A stretch of DNA of 57,125 nt from Acanthaster planci (GCF_001949145.1 NW_019091427.1:998260-1055384); one strand, 5' to 3'. Shown: positions 24,497 to 37,815, counted from the first letter of the stretch. A program made the numbers and translations. The notes: a model not told the origin generated them from the letters alone.

Positions 24497-27400
24497 TCAC
24501 AGTTTAGATCCATAGTTGCCACGGCCACAGTGGGCATGCAGGAACCTAATGATCTTGGGCCAGTAATCCTCCGTGGCCTTGGCTGTACCCACCACCGTAC
24601 CTCCTTGGTTGAGAGGACATCCTGCAATGCACATCATCAACCATGGGTTCAGAACTGACAAAATTCAAGAAAGGTCGTTGGTTTGCTTCTGCGGTGAAGG
24701 TGACTTATGTCAGGTCAAAAGGTCAGCAAACAGCTCCCATCTTAAATGCCTTCTCCCTTTCTTGGTATTCTTGAACAAGCAAACTAAACAGTGGGGCATG
24801 ATCTCACATCCCTCTGTCACTGGAACATGGGCAGCATACTGTACGTATCAAGCATGGCCACTGAGTGTGGCCAAACAAAGTGGTTGCAGACTACTCCTGC
24901 TGACATAAACTGGATGGGTGTTATTTTTTATTCAGTGAGTCCCCAAAGCAGAACTTGAAAAGGTTCAACTTTCATTGAAACATGAAATTGAAGGGTTGGA
25001 GGGATAAATGTGTTAGAGAATGAGGTTAAGTTGTTTGAGTTCATCAGCCAGGCTATTCCCCTCGACACTACAGATGGTTATAATTTTCTTCAAGACGTTT
25101 AGATGGCTCACAGCTGGACGCTTTGCTGTCGCATTTCAAGTTGGCACACATCCACAATGAAACTCACGGAAAATTGTGCATCGTTATTCATTATATTGAC
25201 ATTTTATAATTGTCCCAGAAATTGTCAAAAAAGTACTCCTTTTACTGCCCTGAAAATAAACCCTGAGGATTGTTTCAAGTCAAAGATGTTTACCCAAATT
25301 GATCTTATCCAACAAGACATTTTTCAAGACTCCTTCTTGCACACCACTGGCATGTCAAAATGGTGATTATGATATGAGCTTCCTTACAGATTTCTCAGCC
25401 CGTAACAGTACCTGCAGCGGTAACAGTTCCCAAAGTCACCAGATTTTCACGGACTGCTGAAAAAGGATGTTTCCAAGGGCAATTCCACTATTCCTACTTA
25501 ATCTGTTGAAAACACTATGAAAATGTCAGTTCCTATTTATTCCGAGGCAAAATAGTACATTAACAATTTCCAAGGGATCAGGATGTTCACAGTGAAAATT
25601 TGTGGGTATATAAAAGAAGTGCTTTACTTATAAATGGTGAATAGGCCACTGTGCTGGCAGGAATGTATGGGACGTCCATCAGGTGGCCAGTGTTTGGGTA
25701 GCTCAGCAGCTGATAATTGTGGCAGCCGTGTCTCGCTAGTCTGTGCATGGCCTCCTGTGCATAGTGGCAGCTGTCCCACACTGCATCATCTTCTCCACAG
25801 ATGAAAAGGAAATGGCAATTGGGAGCATTTTCAAGCTGTTGTGAAATGAATGAAACCGAAAAGACTTATCAAAAAGAGACTAAAGTATTTGAATGTTGGA
25901 AGAGAAAGCTCCTTTTATCAAGGCACAGGTTGGGAATGGATCTTTCAAATACATTGAAATGAACAATTAGTACAATGTGTACCTTTTTTTTTTTCCAAAA
26001 TGTGGTTATCAGTCCCCCCCCCGCAGAACAAGAATTGAATAAAATGCTACACACACACATCATCCTTTTTGCATGTTATAAGTGCTGCATCCAAAATTGT
26101 CCAAAATTCTCCTGGCATAAGTGGAGGATGTGGACGCATCGAGGATGTATGGTAAAAATGTGCAGTTGATCTTGAAGGATCCACGTCGTGTCAAGTATCG
26201 GGCCTTGCCATGTGTTGTTAATACTTAGTTCCACACAAAAAATAGGCCACAAATATATTTGAAATTATAAGCACTGCCCAATGATCTCACTCCTCCCCAA
26301 ACTGAAGTGCACCCCCAATCGGCAAAAAGAAAGACAGGTGGTTACAAGCAGGTTCTTGCAAAATAGGGTTTTGTGTCACTGAGCTGCGAATAATCAGTTT
26401 CCTAAATTCTAGAGGTCCTTGAAAGTTGAACGAAAACAAATGTAACAGAGGGTGAAATCTCCTGATAGCTTTAAATACTTAAAGAACAGAAAGGTAATTC
26501 TATAAATTAGGGGTCCGATTCTTTTGGTGTCCCTGTCACACCTGACATATGATTTGTAAGTTTAGAACAAATTCTCCAATTTCCAAGAGTGATGAATTAA
26601 TGCCAATTACCTGCCAAACAACTAAAAATACTTTGAAATCAATTTCAATGATATGTCTACGTCAAATTACACCATTCAGATGTAACATGGGACACAAAAA
26701 TGTCACACTTTTGGACCCTACATTTGTGACCCACCATCCCCAAACCAGGCTGAAGTAGGTAACTTCATAACCCTAAAATAGTGGAACTTCCACTGTTCAG
26801 ATTTGCGTGGGAGTTTTACAGCTATCACTTCCCGTAAGAAGCTCACTGCAGACAGAATTTCGATTTAACATGGATCACTTTAAAGTGTTAAAAAACTGAA
26901 GGAGAGGAATTGTCCAACATCACAAAAACCAACTTCAGCCTGGTTTTTGGATGGTCGCTCACATTTATAGAATGACCCAGAAGCATAGTGTTCACAGTTG
27001 AAGTTTTCAGAAGACAAGTGAACGTACATGTACATGTGTGTTTATCAAGTCAAGAACACGGTAAATCTGCTATGTACAACAATCTCATATTGTTTGTAGG
27101 GTATCTTATATACTGTGCAAACACTAATTATGGAAGAGATACAGATAAAGTCCAGCTCTTTTCTAATTTGATATCACTCTATCTGTGGTCGCACTTTGCA
27201 TGTTGTTGTTCGTTTTGTTCAAATTTTTGATACTGACTGTCATAAACTGAACTGACATAAGGACAGTCTTTCTCCTATTTAGTGCAGCAAAAGAAGTATA
27301 AATCAGAATGGATTTCCTTGTCGATAATAACTCTTTGTTTCTAGTCATTTTGATTTGTGCACCATGTTTATCGGATTGATAACACCCCTCCAAATAGACC

Positions 27401-30400
27401 TGACCCAAATCAGAGCACTGATTCTTACTCACAGTCATCACAGTCCCCCATATGCATTTTACAGTGTCAGCTTTAAGTCCTTTCCCTTCACCTGTTGGCT
27501 CACCATTAAGTCACATGTCATGCTCATCACTTTCTCCTAATGGTCTGACTGTCATAAACTGAACTGACATAAGGACAGTCTTTCCCCTATTTCAGCAGAT
27601 TCCGGTACAGTGCATGTTTAATGTTGCCTTACCTTGAATACGGAATCATCATTTTCTTTGACATCATAGATACCTTTGTAGGAATCAAACGTTTCTTTGG
27701 CACCGTCTATTTTCTCTGAGGGTTCAATTCCAGCACTGTCAAACCTGGTATATTAAAAAAAATCACAGTAAATTGTTGTTGTCGTTTGAAAAATGTGACC
27801 CATTCTGTGAAAATGAGCCACAAGGCCATTTATTTCAGTAATTTTGTTTCAGTGTGCATAAGAAAGAGCAAGCAAAGCTCTTTGTTTTAATGTGCCACTC
27901 GTTTTGGTATCCTGATGAAAAAGGGCATAGCTGTGGGTGAAAATGTCGAGGGACGTACATAGCACAAGACTCTTCAAAAGAACCCAAACTCAAAAGTGGC
28001 TCCGGTGACTTGGGACTAACAGTTTTCACAAATATGACAGTAACTGTTGAAATCTGTAAAGGGAATCTTCAGAAAACTTTGTATGCCCTTGCCCTATGCC
28101 TTGCCTGAACACTGACAATGTCACTTCCATACTCTCCAACTAAACCTTTGTGCTTACTCAACGAATGGCAGCGGCTGTCCTTTCAGGGTCATGGGGAATA
28201 TATTTTGAACGTGGCAACCGCTGATGCTGACCACCGCCTTCACCTGGTGGCATTGAAAAGAGAAGACAACAAACATTGCTATCTGTCCTGAGGACTTTTA
28301 ACAGTGCAAGGAAAATGGCAAACTGGATTTACATGTAGCTAGTGCCGAATGAAAGGCATGTGATCTTTGATATGGTTGGGGACACATGTGCATTGTTGTG
28401 TTATGTTTGTCTTATGCATTGATGAGTGCTAGTGTGGCAGAGCCAGAAATGACTGTTATTAAATATACGTTTTTACATAGAAGTAGCGCCCCTCTAAAAA
28501 CGTTTAGCTTTAGTTCTTGATTTTTTTAATAGTGTGCCCCCCTGTTTATTTTTTAAGCCCCAGCTCTTCCCTATAAAATGTAGCCACATGGTCTGGCCAC
28601 ACTCAGTGTAGCAGATCAGCAGAGATCAACTTCACATGTATTGTTCCTCCTAACTGGAGTGTGGTTTTCTGCTTAAAGCTCTAGTCTGCTAGAAGTCAGT
28701 GGCGAGTTCTAAACTTTTTCTACCTATGTACAAAGTTAATTTTTCTCTCTTTTCTGAATGTTATCCAGATTCCAAACATCTTTTGCCAAGTTTTGTCCAT
28801 CTTTTTCTAAGAATTAGCTTCCTGAATCATTGAAGTTTTCCTTGGGTGTTCATGAATATCTCTGTCAAGCTTCTTTGCCTAGAAAACACACTCTAAGCTT
28901 ATATCATATTTTAGATCTCTTTTTAGATTTTCCCATAGTACTTTTTTGGTCAAAGTATATCAGTGATGTGTGTTTTCATCCATTTGCCTCAGAACATGCC
29001 TTCTTTGTCTTCTCTTCCTCAGTTGCTTGTTTATTTGAACATGCAATGGGATTTAAATACTTAATGACCTCATAGGCCTGTGCACACTTTTAGTTGCTCT
29101 CCCTTCCAGGACCACATGTGAATGTAGTCCATGCACAAGAGATTTCGTTGTTTTTACATGTCTGTTCTTTACTTCTCTCGTTTGTTACAGATTGAAGTCT
29201 AGGTGTAAGTTCATAAGGTCTATTTAACACACTGTGTTTGGTTTTAGTCCCTTTAAATTTTTTAGTCTTTTTGTATTAAGTTTTTTTAGTTTTTTAGTCC
29301 TTTCTGTATTTTTTTTCCATTTTTCTTAGCACTTTTTAATTAATAAATTTTTTTGTCCTTTTTTGAAGTCAAATATTGGTGTCTTAGCCCTATTAATTCA
29401 GTTTCCAGCGACTTTTCCCTCAAAGATTCTTAGTTTAGTTAGATTTTTTTACAGATACAGATAGGGCAAGGAGGGTATTTCACATCACATATGAGCTTTC
29501 AAAATGTATGTATTTATGCAGGGGAATAAATATATTCTTTATAGTTTATTTACAAATATAGGTACTGTATGTTGAAACCTGGCTTTACTTGGTGCTGGTG
29601 GTGGATAATTAACGACCCTTAATTGTCTTTGACTCAGCCGAGTTATTATCGGAGAGGTCCCTAGCTGATTGAATCAAGCTTATTTAAAACCAGCCGAGCA
29701 TATATTCCCTTCATTAATCATATTTGTAACCGATATTGGAATTACCTTTTCAGGAAAATGTGAGACAGTTGCCAGGGCATTTTGCCCCCCTGTAGATATA
29801 CCGACCATTCCAATACCTTCTGGCCTTACGAAGGGCTGGTCAGCCATCCAATCGACAGCTTCCTAGGGAGAGACCGTAGGTCAGACATTAAGACATGATT
29901 TAGAAACATTTAAACAACTTCAGGTACATATTACCAGAAGCAACACATTTGTCACACTTCCGTTATACTCCCTTCAGAATTCAGCCTTTTGATAATAGGG
30001 ACCATAAGAAATGGTGTGGATATGGGATGCATTTAGCTTGGAAAAAATGGGTGGTGATACATTGCTTTTTGTGCAATCATTTAAACGTACATATATGTGT
30101 GCCTTAATGTTCAAGTTGATGTGTAATGATCATTGGTTACAATGTGTGGAATAAAACTGACCATGCAAAATCAATACTTGGCTACCAAGTTTTGCAGAAC
30201 CGTATATAAATCCCGTAATCATACGGGTACCATATTATGATGGTCCCCATCCGTCTTGAGCAAAAGCACCCACTCATCAGTTGGAAAGAGCCACGTTGGT
30301 GGAGAGTCTTCATTTTGTTGGTAGCGACACGACCATACCACTTGCATTTTCGTAGTCGTTAGTGAACCAGCGAAGTGCAATTCCCACCAAAGGAGCCTCT

Positions 30401-33400
30401 ATTGCTAGGAAATTGTGCCCTCTCTTGTTCGTGCTTGGGGCTCATAGCCTCAGTCTTCGCAAAAACAACATGGGCTAGAGTAATTCAGGGAAGTTTCACA
30501 ATCATCATCCCCATCCATGCATACTGTACACAAACTGTTTAACCCCATATTTGACCTAGAGAATACCATTAAAACTTATGATCTGTACCCAGGAAATGTA
30601 AATGAAGAAATGCAGAAAGCATCACACCAGTGAATGTACACATACATGTAAATACAGGCTCCTACGGTATGGCCTAGGCCTGCTCCATGTGTTTATTTTT
30701 CATCTGAATGTGCACAATCCTACGGTGCATGGTTACATGTATCATGCCCACAGCAATGGTAAAATGTCCAAACAATCAAATTTCTTAGACAAATTTTTTT
30801 ATAACTTTTATACTCCTTTTTAATTTTTTAGCACACTTTTGTGTTATGTCTATTAAAAAAAAGAGCTTTTGGAACATTTCAACTCGTCCAAAATTCTAAC
30901 AGGGGTGTTGTCCGTATGACCTCATTTGTGGGAAGATACTCTAAGTTTAATTGATTTTCAGTTCAAACTGTGAACCCAAACATTGCAACCGTGAAATAAT
31001 TCTGAGAGAGGGTTGCTGATTGCTTGTACATGTACTATTCAAAATATTCTATTCAAAATAAATCAACAAAGAAAAGTGAAATTTAGACTATCAATACATT
31101 TAATTATTCCAGCAGTTCTGTGCACAAATCAATGCAGTACTGAGGTTTTCTGCCCAATACAATAACACAGCTTTGTTCATCATAAGGAAATAGTCAACAT
31201 CACAAAAACAAAAAACAAAAATACACTTTTGAAAATAAAAAAATATACATTGACAATATAAAGGTGTAATTAAGGAGATTTGCAAGGGTAACAAATTGCA
31301 TTGCGTAAAGCCCTCTCTTTTCTTCACTGAGAGAGAACTTGTACAGGCACAGTAGACTCAAATCAAATCAGATTTTAATCAAACCAAAACACCAAATCCA
31401 AAGCTAACATTAATTTGCCTTTGAATTACCAGGCCATACCTTAAAATATTCCAGCTCCAGGTTCCACATGTGAGAGGGTAGGTCCCCATAGTTGAAGTAG
31501 GGCAGAGCATAGCTGGCCAGGCCGTGAGATGCAAGCATGGCCGCCCGAATCTCTATCAGCCCTCCCACGGATCCATGCATATCAATCACCCCAGGGAATG
31601 GGCCGGGGCCTTGTAAAAAACAAAAAGAACTCTACAGCTTGCAAGAATTTGATCTATACGTCTACCTGCCTTGTGCTCAAGACAAAACTCGGTAAAAAAA
31701 AAAGAAAAAAGAGAGACTTTGAGATCCTATGGGCAGTGCCAAACGTACTGCTCCTTTTGATGAGTTCTGAGCATGTGCATGTTGTTCTGAGCATGAGTGA
31801 ACACTTCACAGTACGCACAATACTGCGAAAAAGGACCAGTATATCTGCTGCTACCAGCATCTCAAAGTCTCTCATTAATACTCTCCCTGCTTTCATGGAT
31901 GTTTTCAAACACATTTGCTTTTGCACTTCTCATCCTTAGTGACATCTTTAGAGGCCTGTATGCATTGTGCTTGAAACCCCAACTCTTGTGAGGAATTCTA
32001 CCCAGAAGCAATCCCACAGTTGCTTGAATTTTACCTTTGACAGTTTTGCACCAAGGTAAGTTCCCTGTCTGAAAATTAAATTGAGCGCATAAGACAGTTT
32101 GTGATGTTTACCTCCTGGTTACAAAAAAGCATTGAGTTTGTGCTGGCAGAGGTATGAGTAGAGCTCAGGAAATGAGTCAAGGTCCCACGTAACTTGAGTA
32201 ATTATGAAATCGTCCCTAAAAATGTTTACTGAATAATCAGTGATAGATAGCCACATTTATTTTTGCCTATCACAACCACTGAATTTTTCTTTGTCTAATA
32301 CCTGTAGGTTTAAATAATGATCCCCTCAAGCTGCCACTGTGGACCGGGATCTTCTCCACGTCCTTGCTCATGTACCACTTCTGAGCTGTCGCGGTAGCCT
32401 CCGGCTCAGCCGTTTGTAATGTCTCCATGTTGAGATGACCACAGTACAATGATAGGTTCACTACCATGGGATTTCTGATATCTTTGACTACGAAGCGATT
32501 GCCCAAACGCTGGCCCAATGAGGGCTGTATGCTCAAAAACAGCCCCATAGCTTCAGTCCCTGTTAAAAAAAAATTAAACAAAGCATGATGAGGTGGCGTA
32601 TGGCTGGGCTGATAGGACAAACTATGATGCGCCCTGTGCTGCTGCTCCTGAATAGACCTCGGACGCAATTCAATTTGGGCATGTGCAGTTGGAACACTAA
32701 CTGACAAATTATTGTGAATCTTTAGCTTTTGGAATGTATCAGAGAGTTTGGATGTTATTCAGCTTGATATCATATGGCAAAAGGATATATGCATAGATCT
32801 ATTGATGGAATTTTCACCTCGTTCAGTAAATGTTATTTGTTTGCACCAGTTTCCGTCCAAATAAATACATGTAGATGACAAAAAGTGTACGACCCTTAAC
32901 CTGTATAAATAAAGGAGCTTTGCAAGAAATCACTGACGGATGCTTCACATCACACGCATTCAAATTTAGTGAAAAACGTGTGATGAAAAAATGTATACAT
33001 CTGAACACTGCCCGCCCTTTTAAGGAAGGAACCAACTACTTTTCCTGGCAGAATGATTTACCAAGCCAGGGGCAGTCTCCCCCCAAAGCAAAAGCTCTCA
33101 CCAGTATAGGTCCCCCCCAGCGAAATCTGGTCGGGTAATGACACCACACCTCTATCATCAGCGATGTAATGGCCGTGGGCCTCATACTTTGCCAGACCAG
33201 TTTTGGTCTCTTGCTCCAAAACAGATCTGCCAAACCAAACAAACAAAACAGTCTAGTGCACGAAATGGGCAAACATGTGAATGTGCATTCCAGATCATTT
33301 CATCGGCTCGCAAATCTGAAGTATTAGATGACTTTTTTTCTTGGGAAAACCCAACAGTATAGATAGATGAACATTTTATAGTTTATGATGCATCATTAAA

Positions 33401-33997
33401 GAAAGCAATAGGCATGTTCTCTCTTTTGACAAGTCTCTCTCTGGGTGGCACAGAGCTTATATCTCATTCACTTCACTTTCAGTATGTTCAAGCAAAATTT
33501 AAGAATTAACATCTGACATTAAACATGTGAATGTTTTGTACAAAGACTATTTTTAAGAAATCACTATGAAGTTGGATATTCCAACAAAGTACTTAATAAT
33601 GTAAGAGAACTTCATTGAAAAGCCTTTTTTAGGGCTATTGTTAAAACTCAAAATAGACAGAGGTCAGAACCACGCCTGTAAAGTAAAAGTGTAAAACAAA
33701 GCATACATAATTTTCAAGATTAAGTCCAACCTGGATTTTTTCCCCTTTTGACTTTAGAAACTGGAATAATTTCAACAATTCTTACATTTTTGCATTGACA
33801 GCCCAAGAACAAGATCCTATGCCAAAAAATAACTTTGCAGGCACACAGACGATTTCTTACCTAATAGTCACGCGGCTATTAGCCTCCAATCCAGTCGCTC
33901 TGATGGCGACTTTAGAGTCCAGCAAGGACGATGTAGGAGTGACTGTAAGGAGTTTGGGCATGCCAACTCTGGTGATAAAGGACCGAACAGCAGACAT
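24497..33997 (-). CDS. Acyl-CoA thioesterase / BAAT-family hydrolase, copy 2 (complete, 9 exons, 445 aa)
   Basis: Minus-strand exons: 33997-33861, 33226-33102, 32559-32302, 31609-31440, 29862-29746, 28243-28158, 27744-27633, 25835-25628, 24621-24497. They sum to 446 codons with stop, with all phases matching, and five of the seven exons shared in full (258, 170, 117, 86 and 208 nt among them) have exactly the lengths of copy 1. Residues about 1-165 form the N-terminal beta domain; the alpha/beta hydrolase follows. The inferred triad is Ser253 (GISTG), Asp352 (GEDDAVW) and His386 (NTGHLMD); the Asp-His spacing of 34 equals that of the BAAT triad. The protein ends SKL, the standard PTS1 signal. 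The leader MSAVRSFITRVG is basic without acids and is followed by a second in-frame Met13, so mitochondrial and peroxisomal forms are possible. The likely role is hydrolysis of acyl-CoAs. Confidence 0.92.
27233..27592. repeat. 48-base direct repeats flanking 264 bases
   Basis: The segment 27233-27280 recurs at 27545-27592 with a single difference. Each copy holds a small inverted repeat, GACTGTC..GACAGTC. The pair encloses unrelated sequence in an intron of thioesterase copy 2, ending about 40 bases from exon 27633-27744. It may be a segmental duplication or the ends of a short insertion. Confidence 0.7.
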
Positions 33998-35020
33998 CTA
34001 TTTGGAGGGGAAAAAAAAGAAAGAAAAAGAAAATGACAGACAAGATTTGTACAAGTCACAGAGGAGTACAAGAGTTTTATCTAGAATCTGCCAGCCCTTC
34101 GGTTTTCTAGGCAATGTTGCAACTGCCTGTCCATTCCTATCAATATCTGCGATAGTGATACCCCTTGGTGTTTTCTGAGTCTGTAACCTCATTATACCCA
34201 ACACTTTGGATTCACTGGTGTTAAAGTTGCATGTATAAGAAAATGGGTGTTTGTGCAAAACTACCAAATTCATTTATGCCTGTCATGATGAGGACAGAGA
34301 CATATGTGAGATATTGAGAATTTGAGTACTTGCTAGATTAAGATATAGGCATATATCTGTTTCCAATTTTAAAAAAGAGCCCCGTTAATGTTTTTCCTCA
34401 AGGGTAACACTGTTCTTGCCTGGGGGGACCTATTACAATTTTTCAAATTTATGCTATCCATTTGTATGAAAACAATAAAGGGAGTCCTCAGCCCTTGGCA
34501 ATCTTTTCACAAGCACTGAGGAGTGGCTAGAAGGGAAAGGGATGGGCAGATATGCAAATCAATAGCTCTGTCTACCATAACACAGAAGAATGAGCTACAA
34601 CAAAGCTCCATGGCCTGATAAGGTTATACTACTGTTGGGCACGACTGGCTGATCTTCACGATCATCCCATCGCTCTGCACTATAAGTCAATCCTGCAATC
34701 TCCAACTTTAAATTAACTTCTTTTTCTTTCGAACAATCTTTCAAAACCCTGAATTGCAAAGAAAAAACATTTACTGGCCGATGGTAGAATTCATGACAAA
34801 TCGTGCAATAAGATCGACTGACCATGCATATCCACCCATCATGCCCATTGCAACACTAGTGCAGAACCAAGGGGAAGGCATGATGGGCCACTGCTCTCAC
34901 TCAAAGCCTACAGTCATGACAGTATGCCCCCCCCATGTCTCCCCAAATGGCTCAGAAATTAAAGAAAATTATCTGTGCTGGCTAGTGCCTGCTTTGGTCA
35001 GTGTTTCTTAACAGTGACTG
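33998..35020. other. Upstream region of thioesterase copy 2; no gene recognised
   Basis: This should hold the 5' UTR and promoter of the minus-strand thioesterase. I see no TATA box at a suitable distance and no further coding exon. Confidence 0.4.
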
Positions 35021-35021
35021 A

Positions 35022-35239
35022 ACCCTGGAGTGCCCTGCCCCCCCCTCCAGGAAATGAGGGCCCAGCTAAAGTGCCCCTCTGCACAATGTACATTTTATGC
35101 CACTATGCTCCGGCTACATGTATTTAAACATGTATCTAGGCTAAGCATTAGTCGTGTTTGATTAGCTGAACAAAGATACGTACATAGTGCAGAGGGGCAC
35201 TGACAGGCCCTCATTTTCTGGAGGAGGGGGGAGGACACT
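35022..35239. repeat. MITE-like element with ~50-base inverted termini
   Basis: The left end (CCTCCAGGAAATGAGGGCC, then AGTGCCCCTCTGCAC) reappears in inverted form at 35175-35232 (GTGCAGAGGGGCACT, then GGCCCTCATTTTCTGGAGG). The arms have a few mismatches and enclose about 80 bases with no coding potential. It is intergenic. Confidence 0.7.
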
Positions 35240-35491
35240 ATGAGGTTGATTGCAGTTGAGAATCAATCACTGACAGAGGCGGAAAGTATTTACAAAGAAC
35301 GGTATGCATTGAATGTCGCTTCGCTGCATACTGTGGTAACCAATCAGACTTGACAGTAGGCCTGGGTGGTGAAATTAGGGACCTGGCTACCTGGCCCGGG
35401 ACTATACGGTCACATATGCTGTACTTCCAGAACAGTGAATCACACTCCGTGTGACTCATACTCTGGTAGTATACCTTGGCCTAGCTCTGTC

Positions 35492-35615
35492 TACTAAGTG
35501 GAGCGTTAGTATACCTCTTGTTCTATTTGGATCGGTCAATTCCGTCCAAAAAACAACAGCAATACCAACACCCGTCCAAAAACGAAAAAGAGGAATACTA
35601 ACGCTCCACTTAGTA
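35492..35615. repeat. Short MITE-like element with 28-base inverted termini
   Basis: TACTAAGTGGAGCGTTAGTA at 35492 and its inverted copy ending at 35615 differ once over 28 bases. They enclose about 68 bases with no frame. Confidence 0.7.
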
Positions 35616-35680
35616 CTACTAGTACTGAGTACTAGAGCTCGATCAAGGGCCAGGCATCAGCCTCCACGGCGTGTTAGGGA

Positions 35681-35857
35681 AAGAGTTCCATATACGGACG
35701 CCACTTGACACCCTGTGCACCGGTAGCCCCTACTGTGCAAGTAAACGACTTTTTTCCTCCTAAATTGAACTTTTCTGGACATGTTTTCGCTTTCTGACAG
35801 CAGTAATAAGTCACTAGGGAATAATTACTGGCGTCCGTATGCTATATGGAACTCGTT
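35681..35857. repeat. MITE-like element with imperfect inverted termini
   Basis: AGAGTTCCATATACGGACGCC (35682-35702) pairs with GGCGTCCGTATGCTATATGG then AACTCGTT (35830-35857), with a four-base insertion in the right arm. It lies 65 bases from the preceding element. Confidence 0.55.
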
Positions 35858-37077
35858 CCAACTTAGGTTTTCGTTGATCATGTTGATGAGTCATATGCAC
35901 AGTCTCACATCAAAGGCAATAACGGATCGCGATTCGTCGAGGAATCGGACCGGACAGCTCTGGGTGACCACTAGGCGCTGCGCCGATGCTGGTGACCCGT
36001 CCGCGATGGCCTAGGTCGAGAAATTATTAGAGCGCCCTCACTTGGTCTGCTATTACGACGTGAAGTTACAACTTGCACATTACGTGTGTACGCGTGAATC
36101 ACCATATGGTCCTTTTGTGAATATTTTGATCAACATGTTTTAATTTGAAGCATTTTTCCAGGGTGAATGGTCATTATTGGCATATTTAGGAGGGTCTTGA
36201 TTGATGTAAGTACTGTTTGATCTGAATAAAAAATGTTAGCACGTATTAATAATAGATGGAAATGGGGGGGGGGTGGTAATTTTGGGGACCCTGTTCCTAT
36301 AGAAGAGAGAGTTGTGAAGTGATTTCTATCTTTTGAATTCAGCTTGGTAGACGACTGTGATATCATGCTCAATAACTGTCGGTTTGGTGTTGTCAAGAAA
36401 AGGCAGTGTTTTGTGTTTTAACAGAAATAATGAGGGGAAACTTGAGTGTCTTTACACATGACACATGGTGGATTCAAATTTGCATGGCATGGCTACACGT
36501 AGTTTATCAGTACCAGTATAGAAAGTCGCATTTTCTCACAATTTCAAATTTGAAATTGCCAAAACAATAGGGTCAGTGCAATAAAGAGAGTGATGCCTTT
36601 GTTCTCTGGGGGGACTTACCCATTTTGCAAGATTAAAATGACAAAAAAATGGGGTCCCAAAATATACAATCCCCTGGAAATGATGTTTGAGTGACGTCCA
36701 GATACGATACTGTAGGCTTTTATACTAGGCCCAGTTAGTTAGTTCGACTGATGATGCCTGAATGACGCGATGAATGGTTTGGAATATCTAGTCGACCATT
36801 TGGGACCGTGCCGCGCTAGTCGTAGGCTGAGTAACTTGGACTGTACTAAGTACTATCGCCCTACCACGTCCAAATGTTAAAAAAGGTGATTTGTAGAGTC
36901 CGAGTTACTCAGACTAGCTCCAGGGCAAGGTACGTCGCACCACTGCACTGGTTATCAATAGCCAATTGTATTTATCATCATGGAGGGAAGTTGGGAACCA
37001 ATCATATGAAAATTTTAGTACAAGACTTCGATGATCACGTAGGCCTACTTGTAACGTCCGTGACCGTCAGACCGTAC
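35858..37077. other. Intergenic DNA with no gene recognised
   Basis: Nothing coding was found. A CpG-containing patch lies at about 35920-36065. Otherwise the sequence is AT-rich with homopolymer runs. Confidence 0.4.
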
Positions 37078-37166
37078 AGTTGCTAGGTCCCTAATTTCGC
37101 CACCTACAGTATTGTCCAGTCAGATTGGTTTTCACAGTAAGTGGCGAAATAAGGGACCTAGCAACT
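37078..37166. repeat. Compact palindromic hairpin
   Basis: AGTTGCTAGGTCCCT..TTCGCCAC at 37078 pairs with GTGGCGAAATAAGGGACC..GCAACT ending at 37166: arms of about 26 bases around 37. A related single arm (GGTGGTGAAATTAGGGACC) lies at about 35367-35386, so this is a repeat family with at least one partial relative nearby. Confidence 0.7.
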
Positions 37167-37609
37167 AAGTGAGTACATACAGTTTGACAGTCGAGATCGG
37201 TACATTTAGGCCTGCATGGTCATTGAAATCTCACACTTTTATTTTCATGTCACCAACGCGGACGTTACACTGCAAGAATCGTGGCCAATAGTGATATAAG
37301 CAACAACAAGATTTTAAAAAATAGACAGACTGGTCTTGCTCGAGTGTAACTGAAATGCACATGCGCATTCTTCAAAAGCAGTTGACTACTGGTTGAAATA
37401 TAGTCTGCGCCCAAACTTGCCCTATGCTTCCCGGACTTGCCGGATGAACCCTTTCTTATATCGTTCTGCCACATGGAGGCACGTATTTGGGACCAGCTGG
37501 CCACTCTTGCGGGGGTGGATCAAGGAATTTTTCCTGGGGGAGGGTCAGGCCAGAGAGTTTTGTTAATATCTGACCATGCCGGACTTGACTGCATAAATGC
37601 AAGAACTTC

Positions 37610-37815
37610 ATTTTGCCCCACAGTGGTATATATCCAGAAGAAATGAGACCGAGGGGTACCCCCCCAACATGTCCTATCCCTATACACACTCTAGACTATT
37701 GTTATCTAACACATCCCCCCTAGAAAGGAATTCCTCAGATTCCAATCAAGCAATGACCAACACAAAGCAGGGGGGGTTCTCTCCATCTCATATCTTGCTT
37801 CATATGCAGTGGTAT
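37610..37815. repeat. Dispersed repeat, copy 3
   Basis: CCTATCCCTATACACACTC, TAACACATCCCCCC and CACAAAGCAGGGGGGGTTCT recall matching words at 22685-22800, and in part at 18000-18040. It lies 400 bases upstream of the MCFD2 start codon. Element ends are not defined. Confidence 0.55.

Noticed and set aside
24388-24627. Minus-strand frame MQDVLSTKEVRWW
   Set aside because: It overlaps the last thioesterase exon in a wrong frame; the correct frame ends in SKL.
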